From VRUE01 sp963812335 (lineage in GTDB: Bacteria; Actinomycetota; Thermoleophilia; Solirubrobacterales; 70-9), in the NCBI GenBank assembly GCA_963812335.1, contig CAWEUU010000003.1, forward strand, positions 1 to 64,000: 64,000 nucleotides of DNA, in the 5' to 3' direction. A program made the position numbers and the translations under genes. The notes beneath the pieces are model-generated. The model saw nothing but the letters and a program-made list of their open reading frames with translations. It had not been told where the DNA came from and did not search any database. Below are positions 1 to 8,655 of the stretch, in pieces (within the stretch, counting starts at the first letter, position 1; each line of letters begins with the position of its first letter).

Positions 1-870
1 GACCTCGAGGTGAAGGACGACGAGGAGTGCATCGCCGCGGTCAAGCAGTACCTCTCCTACTTCCCGGCCGACTGCGAGCAGCGGCCGCCGATCGTCGAGA
101 GCGCCGACCCCGGCGACCGCCGCTCGAAGAAGCTGCTCGAGATCGTCCCCGACTCCTCGCGCAAGCCCTACGACATGTATGAGGTGATCGCCGAGATCGT
201 CGACGACGGCGAGTGGTTCGACCTCAAGCCGAAGTTCGCCAAGAACCTGATCACCTGCTTCGCCCGCTTCGGCGGCCAGCCGGTCGGGATCGTCGCCAAC
301 CAGCCCAAGCAGCTGGCCGGTGTGCTCGACAACGACTCGGCCGACAAGGCGGCCCGCTTCATCAACCTTTGCGACGCCTTCAACGTGCCGCTCGTCTTCC
401 TCCAGGACGTGCCCGGCTTCATGGTCGGCTCGAAGGTCGAGCACGCCGGAATCATCCGCCACGGGGCGAAGATGCTCTACGCGGTCAGCCGCGCCACGGT
501 GCCGAAGATCACCGTGGTCGTGCGCAAGGCCTACGGCGCCGGCTACTACGTGATGTGCGGCAAGGCCTACGAGCCCGACCTGATCGTCGCCTGGCCCGGG
601 GCCGAGATCTCGGTGATGGGCGCCGAGGGCGCGGTCGAAATCATCGGCCGCTCGGCGATCGAGGCATCGGACGACCCGGAGGCCACGCGCGAGGCGATGC
701 TGACCGCGGTGCGCGAGCAGATCGACCCCTACATCGCCGCCGGCAACGCCGTGATCGACGACATCATCGACCCGCGCGAGACCCGCCCGACGATCGTCGA
801 GGCGCTGCGGATGGCGCGCAACAAGCACGTCACCAAGCCGAAGAAACGACACGGGGTGATGCCCGTATGA
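1..870 (+). CDS. Acyl-CoA carboxylase carboxyltransferase subunit (C-terminal part, cut by window edge)
   Basis: The C-terminal ~290 residues of a biotin-dependent acyl-CoA carboxylase beta (carboxyltransferase) subunit, which moves CO2 from carboxybiotin onto acetyl- or propionyl-CoA. The frame is open through base 1, so the true start lies upstream. Family features are visible: FARFGGQPVGIVANQP, the LVFLQDVPGFMVGSK strand-turn, RHGAKMLYAVS, and the oxyanion region KAYGAGYYVMCGKAY followed by WPGAEISVMGAEGAVEI. It is followed after 70 bp by a BKACE gene and a CoA transferase, suggesting catabolic (propionyl-, methylcrotonyl- or similar CoA) rather than fatty-acid synthesis duty. The substrate cannot be read from this fragment. 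Confidence 0.93.
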   Translation, partial: DLEVKDDEECIAAVKQYLSYFPADCEQRPPIVESADPGDRRSKKLLEIVPDSSRKPYDMYEVIAEIVDDGEWFDLKPKFAKNLITCFARFGGQPVGIVANQPKQLAGVLDNDSADKAARFINLCDAFNVPLVFLQDVPGFMVGSKVEHAGIIRHGAKMLYAVSRATVPKITVVVRKAYGAGYYVMCGKAYEPDLIVAWPGAEISVMGAEGAVEIIGRSAIEASDDPEATREAMLTAVREQIDPYIAAGNAVIDDIIDPRETRPTIVEALRMARNKHVTKPKKRHGVMPV

Positions 871-886
871 CGACACCCCGCTCGTT

Positions 887-929
887 CCGCTGTTCCTTTG
901 CCCGAAATAACAGGGCAAAGGAACAGCGG
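887..929. repeat. Perfect 17-bp inverted repeat (hairpin) between genes
   Basis: Arms 887-903 and 913-929 are perfect reverse complements (CCGCTGTTCCTTTGCCC and its complement) with a 9-nt loop. It fills most of the 70-bp gap between the carboxylase and the BKACE gene and abuts the AAGGAGAG ribosome-binding site at 929-936. There is no U-tract, so it is not a standard terminator. It could stabilise or process the mRNA, hide the RBS, or be a dispersed palindromic repeat. Confidence 0.8.
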
Positions 930-940
930 AAGGAGAGACG

Positions 941-1834
941 ATGAGCTCGTTCGACGATCCCGTAGTCATCAGCTGCTCGATCAGCGGCGTGATCGCCAAC
1001 CGCGACCAGTGCCCGGCGATTCCCTACACGCCCGAGGAGTACGCGGCCGAGGCGCGCCGCGCGGTCGACGAGGGCGCTTCGCAGATCCACATCCATGCGC
1101 GCAAGCCCGACGGTACGCCCTCCTATGAGGTCGAGGACTTCCAGGCGATCACCGAGGCGATCCTGGCCGAGGTCGGCGACGTGATCGTCAATTACTCGAC
1201 CGGCGCGATCGGGATCCCGATCGAGAAGCGGATCGAGTACCTGCGTGAGTGCCGCCCCGATGTCGCCGCGCTCAACATGAGCTCGATGAACTACGCCAAG
1301 TACAGCCGCCGCCGCAAGGACTTCGTCTTCAAGGCGGTCTTCGAGAACAGCTTCGACACGATCATCGAGTTCCTCACGGCGATGCGCGAGCTCGGGATCA
1401 AGCCCGAGCACGAGTGCTTCGACGCCGGGCACGTCGCCAACCTCGACCCGCTGATCGACATGGGCCTGCTCGAGCGCACGCCGCTGCAGGTCTCGCTGGT
1501 GATGGGGGTCAACGGCGGCATCCGGCCGACGCCGCGCAACGTCGGCTTCATGGCCGATCAGGTGCCCGGCGGCCCCGAGGCGCACCAGTGGCAGGTGATC
1601 GGGATCTCGCGCGACCAGTGGAAGCTGCTCGGCGCCTCGCTGGTGCTCGGCGGCAACGTCCGCGCCGGGGTCGAGGACAACCTCTACCTGCCCGACGGCG
1701 AGATGGCGAAGTCCAACGGCGAGCTGATCGCCAAGGCGCGCCAGATGGCCGAGGACACCGGCCGCCGCGCGGCGACGGTCGCCGAGGCCCGCGAGCTGCT
1801 GGGGGTCCCCAAGCGTGAGCAATCTGCCGCTTAG
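941..1834 (+). CDS. Beta-keto acid cleavage enzyme (BKACE, DUF849)
   Basis: A 297-aa zinc-dependent BKACE-family (DUF849) enzyme. Characterised members, such as 3-keto-5-aminohexanoate cleavage enzyme, condense a beta-keto acid with acetyl-CoA to give acetoacetate and a new CoA ester. The metal motif HIHARKPDG follows the first strand at about residue 50, and HECFDAGHV comes near residue 155. The ATG start has a strong AAGGAGAG site. It overlaps the downstream CoA-transferase gene by 20 bp, implying translational coupling. The keto acid substrate varies widely within this family and cannot be assigned here. Confidence 0.93.
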   Translation: MSSFDDPVVISCSISGVIANRDQCPAIPYTPEEYAAEARRAVDEGASQIHIHARKPDGTPSYEVEDFQAITEAILAEVGDVIVNYSTGAIGIPIEKRIEYLRECRPDVAALNMSSMNYAKYSRRRKDFVFKAVFENSFDTIIEFLTAMRELGIKPEHECFDAGHVANLDPLIDMGLLERTPLQVSLVMGVNGGIRPTPRNVGFMADQVPGGPEAHQWQVIGISRDQWKLLGASLVLGGNVRAGVEDNLYLPDGEMAKSNGELIAKARQMAEDTGRRAATVAEARELLGVPKREQSAA

Positions 1835-3050
1835 CGACGTCAGGGTCCTCGACCTGACCCGGCTCCTGCCGGGCGGCTTCTGCTCGCTGCTGCTCGCCGA
1901 CCTCGGCGCCGAGGTGCTGAAGGTCGAGGACACCGGGATGGGCGACTACATTCGATGGGCGCCGCCCTACTACGGCGACGAGTCCCAGCAGGAGCAGGGC
2001 ACGCGCTCCTCGCTCTACCTGGCGCTCAACCGCGGCAAGCGCTCGGTCCGGCTCGACCTCAAGAGCGACGCGGGGCGCGAGGCGCTGCTGCGCCTGGTCG
2101 AGAAGTACGACGTCGTCCTCGACGGCTTCCGCCCCGGCGTGCTCGAGAAGCTCGGCGTCGGCTACGAGCGCATGCGCGAGGCAAACCCGGCGATCGTCTT
2201 CTGCGCAATCACCGGCTACGGCCAGGACGGCCCCTACGCGCAGCGGGCCGGCCACGACATGAACTACCTCGGCCTCGTCGGGCTGCTCGGCCTGAGCGGC
2301 GCCAAGGACGGGCCGCCGGTGCAGTCGGGCGGCCAGATCGCCGACCTCGGCGGCGGCGCGCTGATGGCGGCCTTCGGGGTGATGGCGGCGCTGCATGAGC
2401 GCCGCCGCTCCGGTGAGGGCCAGATGGTCGATATCTCGATGGCCGACGGCGCGCTCTCCTGGCTGGCGCTGGTTGCCGGCCGCTACTTCTGCGACGGCGA
2501 GGCGCCACAACGGGGCGAGCAGCAGCTCGCCGGCGGCCTGCTCTGCTACTACCCCTACGAGGCGGCTGACGGCTGGGTCACCTGCGGCGCGCTCGAGCCG
2601 AAGTTCTGGGCCGCCTTCTGCAACGGGGTCGAGCGGCCGGACCTGATCGAGGCTCAGTTCGAGCCGCCGAGCTCGGAGGCCTGGGCGAAGGTCGCCGAGG
2701 TCTTCCGCGGGCGCAGCCGCGACGAGTGGAAGCGGTTCAACGACGAGCACGACTGCTGCATCGAGCCGGTGCTCGACGTCGGCGAGGCGCTCGACTCGGA
2801 GCTGGTGCGGGCGCGCGGGATGGTCAGCTCGATCGAGCAGCCGGGGCTGGGGGAGGTGCGCCAGCTCGGCGTGCCGGTGAAGATGAGCCGCACCCCCGGC
2901 GATCCGACCCGCCCGGCGCCCGCCTTCGGCGAGCACACCGGCGAGGCGCTGCGCGAGGCCGGCTACTCCGATGAGGAGGTGGTCGCGATGATCAAGTCGG
3001 GCGCGGCGGCCGGTCCCTCCGCCGATTCCGCGGCGACGTTCAGGGCCTAG
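1815..3050 (+). CDS. CaiB/BaiF (type III) CoA transferase
   Basis: A 411-aa family III CoA transferase, which moves CoA between carboxylic acids through an aspartyl-CoA intermediate. It shows the N-terminal VRVLDLTRLLPGGFCSLLLA, the GADVLKVE-like GAEVLKVED, GFRPGVLEKLG, and ITGYGQDGPYAQRAGHD, whose final Asp is the expected catalytic residue. The GTG start lies inside the end of the BKACE gene. It is probably co-transcribed with BKACE and with the MerR regulator 2 bp downstream. Members act on carnitine, bile acids, formate/oxalate and alpha-methylacyl-CoA (racemases); which applies here is unknown. Confidence 0.93.
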   Translation: MSNLPLSDVRVLDLTRLLPGGFCSLLLADLGAEVLKVEDTGMGDYIRWAPPYYGDESQQEQGTRSSLYLALNRGKRSVRLDLKSDAGREALLRLVEKYDVVLDGFRPGVLEKLGVGYERMREANPAIVFCAITGYGQDGPYAQRAGHDMNYLGLVGLLGLSGAKDGPPVQSGGQIADLGGGALMAAFGVMAALHERRRSGEGQMVDISMADGALSWLALVAGRYFCDGEAPQRGEQQLAGGLLCYYPYEAADGWVTCGALEPKFWAAFCNGVERPDLIEAQFEPPSSEAWAKVAEVFRGRSRDEWKRFNDEHDCCIEPVLDVGEALDSELVRARGMVSSIEQPGLGEVRQLGVPVKMSRTPGDPTRPAPAFGEHTGEALREAGYSDEEVVAMIKSGAAAGPSADSAATFRA

Positions 3051-3052
3051 CC

Positions 3053-3757
3053 GTGGCGGCGAGCGCCGAGACGGGGCTGCTCAAGATCGGGGAGTTGGCC
3101 GAGGCCTCGGGCGTGCCGGTGCCGACGATCAAGCACTACCTGCGCGAGGGCCTCCTGCCAGAGGGCGTGAAGACGAGTCGCAACATGGCCTATTACCCGC
3201 CCGAGCTGGTCGACCGCATCCGTCTGATCAAGCAGCTGCAGGAGGAGCGCTTCATGCCGCTCAAGGCGATCAGGTCCGTGCTCGAGGAGGACCCCGAGCG
3301 GGCGCGGGCGATGGTCGAGCTCGAGGACCGCATCCTCGAGCGGGCGCTGGGCGGGGAGCGGACACGGACCAGCGCGACCGAGGTGCGCGAGCGCTACGGC
3401 GTGCCCAAGGAGGTTCTCGATCGGCTCGAGCAGATCGAGGTGCTCAGCCCAAACAGCCGCGGCTACTCGCCCTCGGACGTCAAGATCATCGAGGCGATCG
3501 GCCGCTTCCGCGCCGGCGGCTACGACGAGCAGATCGGCTTTACCGTCTACGACACCCTGCGCTACAAGAAGGCGCTCGAAGAGCTGGTCGGCCAGGAGGT
3601 TGAGATGGTCATGGACCGCCTCGCCGGCGAGGTCTCGCCCGAGCGCGTGGTCGAGATGCTCGAATCCGGCTCCGAGCCCCTCCAAGACCTGATTGCCGCC
3701 CTGCACACGAAGCTGCTGGTGGCAGAGCTAGAGCGCCACCGGGCCAGCCGCGGGTAG
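3053..3757 (+). CDS. MerR-family transcriptional regulator
   Basis: A 234-aa regulator. The N-terminal MerR winged helix is clear: LKIGELAEASGVPVPTIKHYLREGLLP, then the wing with YYPPELVDRIRLIKQLQEE. A second HTH-like segment lies near residues 110-150. There are no obvious metal-binding cysteines, so it probably senses an organic ligand or CoA ester. It starts with GTG 2 bp after the CoA transferase, so it is likely part of that operon and its regulator. Its stop codon TAG also begins a -10-like hexamer for the next gene. Confidence 0.92.
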   Translation: MAASAETGLLKIGELAEASGVPVPTIKHYLREGLLPEGVKTSRNMAYYPPELVDRIRLIKQLQEERFMPLKAIRSVLEEDPERARAMVELEDRILERALGGERTRTSATEVRERYGVPKEVLDRLEQIEVLSPNSRGYSPSDVKIIEAIGRFRAGGYDEQIGFTVYDTLRYKKALEELVGQEVEMVMDRLAGEVSPERVVEMLESGSEPLQDLIAALHTKLLVAELERHRASRG

Positions 3758-3760
3758 CCT
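3755..3760 (+). promoter_or_regulatory. -10-like hexamer TAGCCT before the SDR gene
   Basis: TAGCCT lies 7 nt before the ATG at 3768, and there is no Shine-Dalgarno sequence between them. This fits a leaderless promoter whose first three bases are the stop codon of the MerR gene. No convincing -35 element is seen. Confidence 0.4.
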
Positions 3761-3767
3761 CCCTGAG

Positions 3768-4610
3768 ATGCGATCGGTGCTGATCACGGGGGCTTCGACC
3801 GGCATCGGCCGGGCCACGGCGCTTCATCTCGACGCCGCCGGCTGGCGCGTTTTCGCCGGGGTGCGCAGGGAGGAGGACGCGGGCTCGCTGCGCGAGGCGG
3901 GGTCGGAGTGGTTGGAGCCGCTGATGCTGGACGTGCTCGAGCCCGAGCAGATCTCCGCCGCGGCTGCGCGGATCGGGGAGACGGTGGGGGGCGCCGGCCT
4001 CGACGGGCTGGTCAACAACGCCGGCATCGCCGTGCCGGGACCGCTTGAGACGCTGCCGATCGAGGACTTTGAACGCCAGATCGGCGTCAACCTGACCGCT
4101 CACGTCGCTGTCACCCAAGCGATGCTGCCGGCGGTCCGCCGTGCCCGCGGGCGCATCGTCTTCATCACCTCGATCGGCGGGCTGCTGGCTTTCCCGATGT
4201 TCGGCGCCTACCACGCCGCCAAGTTCGGCTTGGAGGCGGTCGGCGACGTCTTCCGTCAGGAGCTGCGGCCCTGGGGGGTCAAGGTCGCCGTGGTCGAGCC
4301 GGGATCGATCGCGACGCCGATCTGGGACCGCGGCCAGGAGGCGGTCGACTCGATCGCCGAGCGCGCCCGCGGCGACCACGCCGAGCTCTACGCCAAGGCG
4401 ATGGAGTCCTACCGCGAGGTCGCGCGCAAGACCGGCGAGCGCGGCATACCGGCGGAGAAGGTCGCCGAGAAGATCGAGCACGCGCTCAGCGCCCGCCGCC
4501 CCCGCGTCCGCTACCTGGTCGGCACCGACGCCCGCGGGCAAGCGCTGGCGAAGAAGCTGCTGCCCGCCCGCCTGCTCGATTGGGTCGTCGCCCGCGCAAC
4601 CGGGATGTAG
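3768..4610 (+). CDS. SDR-family NAD(P)-dependent oxidoreductase
   Basis: A 280-aa classical short-chain dehydrogenase. It has the TGASTGIG nucleotide-binding motif near residue 8, NNAGIA near residue 83, a catalytic Ser in ITSIGG, and the YHAAK catalytic Tyr/Lys pair. It resembles the general SDRs used on lipid or secondary-alcohol substrates. The short gap to merR and the shared orientation suggest a link to the CoA-ester cluster, but it may have its own leaderless promoter. The substrate is unknown. Confidence 0.93.
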   Translation: MRSVLITGASTGIGRATALHLDAAGWRVFAGVRREEDAGSLREAGSEWLEPLMLDVLEPEQISAAAARIGETVGGAGLDGLVNNAGIAVPGPLETLPIEDFERQIGVNLTAHVAVTQAMLPAVRRARGRIVFITSIGGLLAFPMFGAYHAAKFGLEAVGDVFRQELRPWGVKVAVVEPGSIATPIWDRGQEAVDSIAERARGDHAELYAKAMESYREVARKTGERGIPAEKVAEKIEHALSARRPRVRYLVGTDARGQALAKKLLPARLLDWVVARATGM

Positions 4611-4616
4611 GGGCGC

Positions 4617-7600
4617 TCAGCGCGCGCCGGCAGCCAGCTTGCCGCGCGTTTCCTCGATCGCTTCGAGGCTCCTGGCCGCGTTGGTCTGCCGGGCGACCTC
4701 GGTGCCCTCGTCGAGCGCCTCGGCGGCGCCGTCGGCGCCGGCCGCGATCCGCGCCAGTCCGAGCACGTTGAGGCAGGTCGGCAACGACCAGCGCATGCCA
4801 CGCTCGCGTGCGACTTCGGTGGCCCACTCTGCCAGCTCGACCGCCTCCTGCACGCGACCGACCCCGATCAGAGCTTCGGCCCGGACCGCTGCCCGCCAGG
4901 CCTCCATCTCGCCGCCGCCGTCCATCGCCTCGCGGTAGATCCGCTCCGACTCCTCGATTGCCTCCAGCGCCTCCGCGTGTTCCCCGGCGGCGATCTGAGC
5001 TGCGCCGAGGTTGGAGAGGGCGAGGCTGCGCGAGAAGACGTCGCCGAGTCGCTCGGTCAGCTCGCAGTTGCGCCGGCCCAGGGCCACACCCGCCGCGACC
5101 TCGCCGCGCATCGCCTTGATCAACGCGATGTTGCTGCGGGTCCAGCTCGCGGTCTCGGGATCGCCGTCCTCCGTGGCGATTCTCAGCGCCGCCTCGAACA
5201 GCTTCTCCGCCTCGTCCATCCGGCCGCGCTCACGTTGCGCCACGCCCTTGCCCATCGTCGCCCAGGCGATCGGGCTGGCGATAACGATGCCCGCGCCGAG
5301 GCTGCGGTCGCCGCCGCTCAGCTCGAGCACCAGATCGAGTTCGCTTTCGAGGCGGTCGAAGTCGCCGCAGCAGAGGTAGGCGTAGGCGCCGGCGGCGCGC
5401 AGGGCGATGCGCAGCGGCAGGTCGGCCGACTCGTCGGCCAGCCGGTTGACCTCCCCGACCGCCGCCAGCCAGGCGTCGGCCTCGTGGTCCAGCCCTGGCC
5501 GCGCCGAGGTCGCCATCTTCAGCATCGCCAGCGAGTGCAGGTCGCCGGTTCGCCTCGCAATCTCCTCCGCCTCGGCGGCCAGCCGCGTTTCCTGCGCGGG
5601 GTCCATCCCCAGCCGCCAGGCGAACTGCAGCTGCAGCAGCCGCGAGGAGACGGCGAGCGCCGCGCTTTCGTGGTCGTCGGGAAGCTCCGCCGCCAGCTCC
5701 ATCACCCGCCGCCAGAGCCGCAGCGCGTCGGCGGGATGGCTGCTGCCGGCCCAGTAGGCCGCCCGCGCCGACCACTTCGCCGCCTCGCGCGTTTCCCCGC
5801 CCGACTCCATGTGGCTGGCGATCAGCGCCGCCAGCTCGTCCTGGCGCTCGGGATTGAGCTCGATCGTCGCCCGCGCCACCGCCGCGTGCGACGCCGCCCG
5901 CTGCTCGCCCAGCTGCGAGTCGTAGGCGACCTCGCGGGTAAGCGGATGGCGGAAGGCGAGCACGCGCTCCGGGTAGAGCTCCTGCTCGTAGAGGAAGCCG
6001 GCCCCGATCAGCTCGCCCAGCAGCTCCTCGCAGCGCTCGCGCTCGAGCTCCGCGATCAGCTCCAGCGCCCGCTCGGGGACCTCCTTGCCGGCGACCGAGG
6101 CCGCCTGCAGGAGCAGCTTCGCCTCCGTCCCCAGCCGGTCGATTCGCGCCGCCAGCACCGACTGCACGCTCGCCGGCACGCCGCTGTCCTCCACCGGCCC
6201 GGCCAGGCGGTAGGCGCCGCGCTCGCCCTCCAGCCCGCCGGCCTCGGCCAGCTCGCGGACGATCTCCTCGACGAAGAATGGGTTGCCGGCGGTGCGCTCG
6301 TGGATCATCTCGGCGAGACCGTCGAGCGAGGGGTCCTCGCCGGCCAGGTCGCGCAGCAGCTCGGCGGTGTCGGCCGGCCCGAGCGGCGCCAGCTCGATCT
6401 CGTGGTAGTCGGGCGGGCCGGTCCAGGTCTTCTCGTACTCGGGCCGGAAGTTGACGACGACCAGCGTCGGCGTACCCTCGACCGCGACGAACAGCTCGCC
6501 GAGCATCGCGGCGCTGCCCGCGTCGATCCAGTGCAGGTCCTCGATCAGCAGCACGACCGGCTCGTGCCGGTTCGGCGCGCTGACGAGGCGGCAGACGATC
6601 TCGCGCAGCGCCCGCTGGCGCGCCTCGGCGCTCAGCTGCGGCGCCGGTCGCGCCGGGTCGGGCACGCCGAGGAAGTCGAAGAGGATCGGCAGCCGCTCGG
6701 CGAACTCCGGGTCGAGCAGCAGTGAGCGCCCGGCGATCTTCTCGCGCACGATCCGCTCGCCGTCGGCGTCCGCGATGCCGAAGTAGGTGCGCAGCAGCTG
6801 CAGCACCGGCATGAAGGGGATCTCGCGCCCGTGCGCCTGCGCCTGCGCCTCGAAGACCTCGGTTCCCTCGGCACGGCAACGCTCGAGGAACTCGTGGCAG
6901 AGTCGGCTCTTGCCGACGCCCGGCTCGGCGGCGATCCCGACAACCGCTCCCTCGTCGTCGCGGGCGCGCTCCAGGCCGGCGGCCAGCGTCGCCATCTCCG
7001 TGTCGCGCCCGACGAAGCGGGAGAAGCCGCGCTCGCGCGAGAGGTCGAGCCGCGAGCGGGCCGCGCCGACCCCGGCCAGCTCGAAGACCCGAACCGGCCG
7101 GCTCGCCCCCTTGATCTCGAACTCGCCGAGGTCGTCGAGCTCGAGGAAGCCCTGCGCCAGCTCGGCGGTCGCCTCGGTCAGATAGGCCTTGCCGGGCTCG
7201 GCCAGCGCCTCCATCCGCTGCGCCAGCCCGACCGTGTGGCCGACCGCGGTGTAGGCGCCGTCGCCTCCGGCGCCGATCGCCCCCGCGATCACCTCGCCCG
7301 AGTTGATCCCGATCCGGGCCGAGAAGTTGAGCCCGTGCTTGCGGCGCAGCTCGGCGGCGTACTCGGCGATGTCGTCGAGCATCCGTAGCGCCGCCAGGCA
7401 GGAGCGCCGGGCGTGGTCCTCGTGCGCGACCGGGGCGCCGAAGACGGCCATGATCCCGTCGCCGGTGAATTTGTCGACCGTGCCCTCGAAGCGGCGCACC
7501 TCGTCGGAGAGGATCGAGAAGAAGCCCTGCATGATCCGGCGCCACTGCTCCGGGTCCTGGCCCTCGGCCAGGTCCATCGAGCCCTTGACGTCGGCGAAGA

Positions 7601-7655
7601 GCACGGTGACCTGCTTGCGCTCGCCGTCGGACTCGATGCGATCGGGCCTGGTCAC
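4617..7655 (-). CDS. Adenylate/guanylate cyclase-domain protein with AAA ATPase and helical-repeat tail
   Basis: A 1012-aa signalling protein. Residues ~10-175 form a class III nucleotide cyclase domain (VTVLFADVKGSMDL metal-binding strand; FTGDGIMAVFGAP; ARIGINSGEV). Residues ~215-480 form an AAA/STAND-type ATPase with Walker A EPGVGKSRL near 245 and Walker B VVLLIEDLHWID near 370. The rest is alpha-helical, TPR-like repeats. Actinobacteria encode many such proteins (AcyA/LuxR-like regulators), but this one lacks a C-terminal LuxR HTH. It starts with GTG, and a TACGAT hexamer sits 9 nt upstream on the minus strand (7665-7670). It is divergent from the nitrilase gene. What it senses is unknown. 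Confidence 0.92.
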   Translation of the reverse strand: MTRPDRIESDGERKQVTVLFADVKGSMDLAEGQDPEQWRRIMQGFFSILSDEVRRFEGTVDKFTGDGIMAVFGAPVAHEDHARRSCLAALRMLDDIAEYAAELRRKHGLNFSARIGINSGEVIAGAIGAGGDGAYTAVGHTVGLAQRMEALAEPGKAYLTEATAELAQGFLELDDLGEFEIKGASRPVRVFELAGVGAARSRLDLSRERGFSRFVGRDTEMATLAAGLERARDDEGAVVGIAAEPGVGKSRLCHEFLERCRAEGTEVFEAQAQAHGREIPFMPVLQLLRTYFGIADADGERIVREKIAGRSLLLDPEFAERLPILFDFLGVPDPARPAPQLSAEARQRALREIVCRLVSAPNRHEPVVLLIEDLHWIDAGSAAMLGELFVAVEGTPTLVVVNFRPEYEKTWTGPPDYHEIELAPLGPADTAELLRDLAGEDPSLDGLAEMIHERTAGNPFFVEEIVRELAEAGGLEGERGAYRLAGPVEDSGVPASVQSVLAARIDRLGTEAKLLLQAASVAGKEVPERALELIAELERERCEELLGELIGAGFLYEQELYPERVLAFRHPLTREVAYDSQLGEQRAASHAAVARATIELNPERQDELAALIASHMESGGETREAAKWSARAAYWAGSSHPADALRLWRRVMELAAELPDDHESAALAVSSRLLQLQFAWRLGMDPAQETRLAAEAEEIARRTGDLHSLAMLKMATSARPGLDHEADAWLAAVGEVNRLADESADLPLRIALRAAGAYAYLCCGDFDRLESELDLVLELSGGDRSLGAGIVIASPIAWATMGKGVAQRERGRMDEAEKLFEAALRIATEDGDPETASWTRSNIALIKAMRGEVAAGVALGRRNCELTERLGDVFSRSLALSNLGAAQIAAGEHAEALEAIEESERIYREAMDGGGEMEAWRAAVRAEALIGVGRVQEAVELAEWATEVARERGMRWSLPTCLNVLGLARIAAGADGAAEALDEGTEVARQTNAARSLEAIEETRGKLAAGAR

Positions 7656-7664
7656 CTACGCCCA

Positions 7665-7691
7665 ATCGTACGCCCCGATGCCACCTATACT
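7665..7691. promoter_or_regulatory. Divergent promoter region: TACGAT (minus) and TATACT (plus)
   Basis: The 91-bp gap between the divergent genes holds a minus-strand TACGAT hexamer (7665-7670), 9 nt from the cyclase GTG, and a plus-strand TATACT (7686-7691). The latter would start transcription near 7698 and give the nitrilase mRNA a leader of about 50 nt with its own GGAGGGG site. Confidence 0.5.
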
Positions 7692-7710
7692 GGCGCGGAC
7701 CGAAACCGAT

Positions 7711-7724
7711 TGACTGGTCAGTCA
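7711..7724. promoter_or_regulatory. Palindromic operator, probable TetR-family site
   Basis: TGACTGGTCAGTCA has six of seven symmetric base pairs and the TGACTNNNCAGTCA look of TetR/FadR-type operators. It lies just downstream of the TATACT -10 and upstream of the RBS, where a bound repressor would block the nitrilase-tetR transcript. The TetR-family gene at 8655 is the obvious candidate ligand. Confidence 0.6.
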
Positions 7725-7746
7725 GCAACTCTGGAGGGGACCCGAA

Positions 7747-8655
7747 GTGCGCGTAGCGGTGGTGCAGCTCAACTCGAACGGGGACAGGGCACGGAACCTC
7801 GCCGCCGCCGAGCGGCTCGTGCGCGCCGCGGCCGCCTCCGGCGCCGAGCTGGTCGCGCTGCCGGAGAAGTGGAACCTGCTCGCCTCGGGCGAGGAGATCG
7901 CCGCCGGGGCCGAGTCGCTCGACGGCCCCAGCCTCGCCGCCGCGCGCGCCTGGGCGCGGGAGCTCGGCATCCACCTGCTCGCCGGCAGCATCGCCGAGCG
8001 CGGCGCCGAAGCCGATGGCGAAAAGACCTTCAACACCTCGGTCCTGATCGACCCCGAGGGCGTGGATCTCGCCGCCTACCGCAAGATCCACATGTTCGAC
8101 GTTGAGGCCGGCGGCGTGCAGTACCGCGAGTCCGAGCACGAGCAGGCCGGCAGCGAGATCGTCTCGGCCCCGCTCGGCGAGCTCGAGCTGGGCCTGAGCG
8201 TCTGTTACGACCTGCGCTTTCCCGAGCTGTACCGGATCCTCGCCGTGCGCGGCGCCCGTCTGATCGCGGTCCCCTCGGCCTTCACCGCCGCCACCGGCCG
8301 CGATCACTGGCAGGTGCTGCTGCGCGCCCGCGCGATCGAGAACCAGGTCTTCGTCCTCGCCCCGAACCAGGTCGGCGAGGCGCCGCCCCACTACAGCTCC
8401 TACGGCCGCTCGGCGATCGTCGACCCCTGGGGGGTGGTGCTCGCCACCGCCCCCGACGAGGAGTGCTTCGTCGCCGCCGAGCTCGACCTCGCCGCGCAGG
8501 AGGGGGTGCGGGAGAAGCTGCCGTCGCTCGCCAACCGCCGCCCGGCCGCCTACGTCTGGCCCCAGCTACTGGACTCTGAGCCGGGGCGGAGGGAACATCG
8601 ATATCTGATTCGTCGTGACCGGAGCGCAGGCGAAGTCCTGGGGTGTTTCGCCTGA
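7747..8655 (+). CDS. Carbon-nitrogen hydrolase (nitrilase superfamily, Nit1/Nit2-like)
   Basis: A 302-aa nitrilase-superfamily amidase. The catalytic triad is visible: Glu in LPEKWN (~residue 40), Lys in YRKIHMFD, and Cys in SVCYDLRFPE. The sequence is closest in style to Nit1/Nit2 omega-amidase or deaminated-glutathione amidase enzymes. The last ~25 residues run beyond the usual fold (after WPQLL) into the start of the downstream gene. GTG start with GGAGGGG 8 nt upstream. The stop overlaps the tetR start (TGATG). It is probably repressed through the palindrome at 7711-7724. Confidence 0.92.
   Translation: MRVAVVQLNSNGDRARNLAAAERLVRAAAASGAELVALPEKWNLLASGEEIAAGAESLDGPSLAAARAWARELGIHLLAGSIAERGAEADGEKTFNTSVLIDPEGVDLAAYRKIHMFDVEAGGVQYRESEHEQAGSEIVSAPLGELELGLSVCYDLRFPELYRILAVRGARLIAVPSAFTAATGRDHWQVLLRARAIENQVFVLAPNQVGEAPPHYSSYGRSAIVDPWGVVLATAPDEECFVAAELDLAAQEGVREKLPSLANRRPAAYVWPQLLDSEPGRREHRYLIRRDRSAGEVLGCFA

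Noticed and set aside
5230..8391. Long minus-strand open frame (>1000 codons) overlapping the cyclase/ATPase and nitrilase genes
   Set aside because: It has Arg/Ala/Gly-dominated composition typical of out-of-frame high-GC DNA and no family motifs; the cyclase and nitrilase frames show full domain signatures.
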